DNA from: Microbacteriaceae bacterium
GTDB taxonomy: Bacteria > Actinomycetota > Actinomycetes > Actinomycetales > Microbacteriaceae
Reading direction: 5' to 3'
Assembly: GCA_011620705.1 (NCBI GenBank)
Contig: WOYR01000010.1
Coordinates: 1-13,771 of the forward strand
Length of the DNA stretch: 13,771 nt
In this document: in pieces, positions 13,142-13,771 of the stretch
Layout: the number at the start of each line of letters is the position of its first letter
Position numbering within the stretch: position 1 is the first letter of the stretch
Program-made: the position numbers and the translations under genes
The notes under the pieces: model-generated
Databases searched by the model: none
Told to the model about the DNA's origin: nothing
Seen by the model: the letters and a program-made list of their open reading frames with translations, nothing else

Positions 13142-13771
13142 GCCAGCGCCTCCGACTTCCCGGCCGAGATCTCCTCGCGCAAGGGGCTCCACCATTCCAC
13201 GAGCGAACGCAATCCATCCTCGAGCGAGATCTCGGCGGTGAACCCGAGGTCGATCTGCGCGGCGGTGACGTCGGCGAGTCGGCGGGTGACGCCGTTGACG
13301 GCGCGCTCCGGGCCGTGCTCGACGCTCAGGTCCGAGTCCATGATCCGCAGCAGGACCTGGGCGAGTTCGAGCAGGCTCGTCTCCCTCCCGCTGGCGATGT
13401 TGTAGACGCCATCCACGATGTCGCTCTGCGCGGCCAGGATGTTGGCGCGCGCGATGTCCTGGGTGACGACGAAATCCATCGTCTGCAGGCCGTCGCCGAA
13501 GATCAACGGCGGCTTGCCGTCGGCGATCCGCTCCATCCAGCGCACCAGGACCTCGGTATACAGGCCGTGCACATCCATGCGCGGGCCGTACACATTGAAA
13601 TAGCGCAGGATCACGAAGTCGAGGTCGTTCATCGCCCGGAAACTGCGGATCATCCCCTCGTTGAAGGACTTCGCGGCCCCGTAGAAGGTGTCGTTGTTGT
13701 TGTGGTGGTGGCGTTCGGTGGTCGGGAACTCGTCGGCGAGCCCATAGACGGATGCGCTCGAGGCAGAGATC
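13138..13771 (-). CDS. NAD-dependent epimerase/dehydratase (extended SDR), C-terminal 210 residues
   Basis: This gene is cut by the right edge of the window, so its N-terminal NAD-binding Rossmann part is missing. The first full codon visible is at 13770. The retained part has SASSASVYG with the catalytic-region serines, the active-site YxxxK as YGAAK (Y30 and K34 of the visible part), then RYFNVYGPRMDVHGLYTEV, GKPPLIFGDGLQTMDFVVTQDIARANILA and GVYNIASGRETSLLELAQVL. These are the substrate-side motifs of GalE/UDP-sugar 4-epimerase or dehydratase-like extended SDR enzymes. An internal ATG at 13653 is not the true start, since the YxxxK motif lies upstream of it. It precedes and overlaps the aminotransferase gene, so it probably prepares the nucleotide sugar used by that enzyme. 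Epimerase versus dehydratase cannot be settled from this fragment. Confidence 0.92.
   Translation of the reverse strand, partial: ISASSASVYGLADEFPTTERHHHNNNDTFYGAAKSFNEGMIRSFRAMNDLDFVILRYFNVYGPRMDVHGLYTEVLVRWMERIADGKPPLIFGDGLQTMDFVVTQDIARANILAAQSDIVDGVYNIASGRETSLLELAQVLLRIMDSDLSVEHGPERAVNGVTRRLADVTAAQIDLGFTAEISLEDGLRSLVEWWSPLREEISAGKSEALA

Noticed and set aside
11678..13405. 575-codon open frame on the plus strand opposite the acyltransferase, aminotransferase and epimerase genes
   Set aside because: It is antisense to three genes with clear motifs, is Arg/Gly-rich, and matches no recognisable family. It is a typical GC-rich shadow frame.
1..13771. Mobile elements, CRISPR arrays, tRNA or rRNA genes
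   Set aside because: No transposase or integrase motif, no regularly spaced repeats and no RNA-gene structure were seen on reading both strands by eye. A covariance-model search was not possible.

Overview
The window looks like part of a surface or exopolysaccharide biosynthesis locus from a high-GC actinobacterium, probably a Micrococcales/Microbacteriaceae-type organism. The basis is very high third-position GC, GTG starts, an actinobacterial style of glycosyltransferase and aminotransferase sequence, and a secreted DUF4082 protein. Species assignment is inference. I see no tRNA, rRNA, CRISPR array, transposase or integrase.

Layout. (1) Positions 13771 to 6019, minus strand: a tightly packed operon of seven genes. 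It holds a SDR-type nucleotide-sugar epimerase/dehydratase (cut by the window end), a DegT/DnrJ/EryC1-type aminotransferase, a PglD/NeuD-type hexapeptide acyltransferase, a second DegT-type aminotransferase, an atypical GT4-like glycosyltransferase, a Wzx-type polysaccharide flippase and a GT4 glycosyltransferase. Each consecutive pair overlaps by four bases (ATGA or GTGA), so the chain appears translationally coupled. (2) Positions 4278 to 5978, plus strand: one secreted protein with a signal peptide, DUF4082 domain, Pro/Thr/Ser-rich linker and a right-handed beta-helix. It faces the seven-gene operon tail to tail, with a small hairpin between the stop codons. (3) Positions 4028 to 1, minus strand: a second operon diverging from the secreted gene. 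It holds a GT4 glycosyltransferase, a GT2 (rhamnosyltransferase-like) glycosyltransferase, two small paralogous Wzz-like membrane proteins and the start of a further membrane protein cut by the window end.

Likely joint function (inference): the epimerase, aminotransferases and acyltransferase make one or two N-acylated amino-deoxy nucleotide sugars. At least four glycosyltransferases assemble a lipid-linked repeat unit, the flippase moves it across the membrane, and the Wzz-like pair sets or supports polymer length. The secreted beta-helix protein may bind, trim or modify the finished glycan. An initiating phosphoglycosyltransferase and a clear Wzy polymerase are not visible and may lie outside the window.

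The points most worth a second look are: the secreted DUF4082/beta-helix protein embedded in the locus, with a sharp patch of TTG leucine codons at its module junction; the paired mini-Wzz proteins; the glycosyltransferase without the GT4 EX7E acidic pair; the two-aminotransferase/one-acyltransferase sugar module; and an apparent reading-frame shift in the first partial gene.
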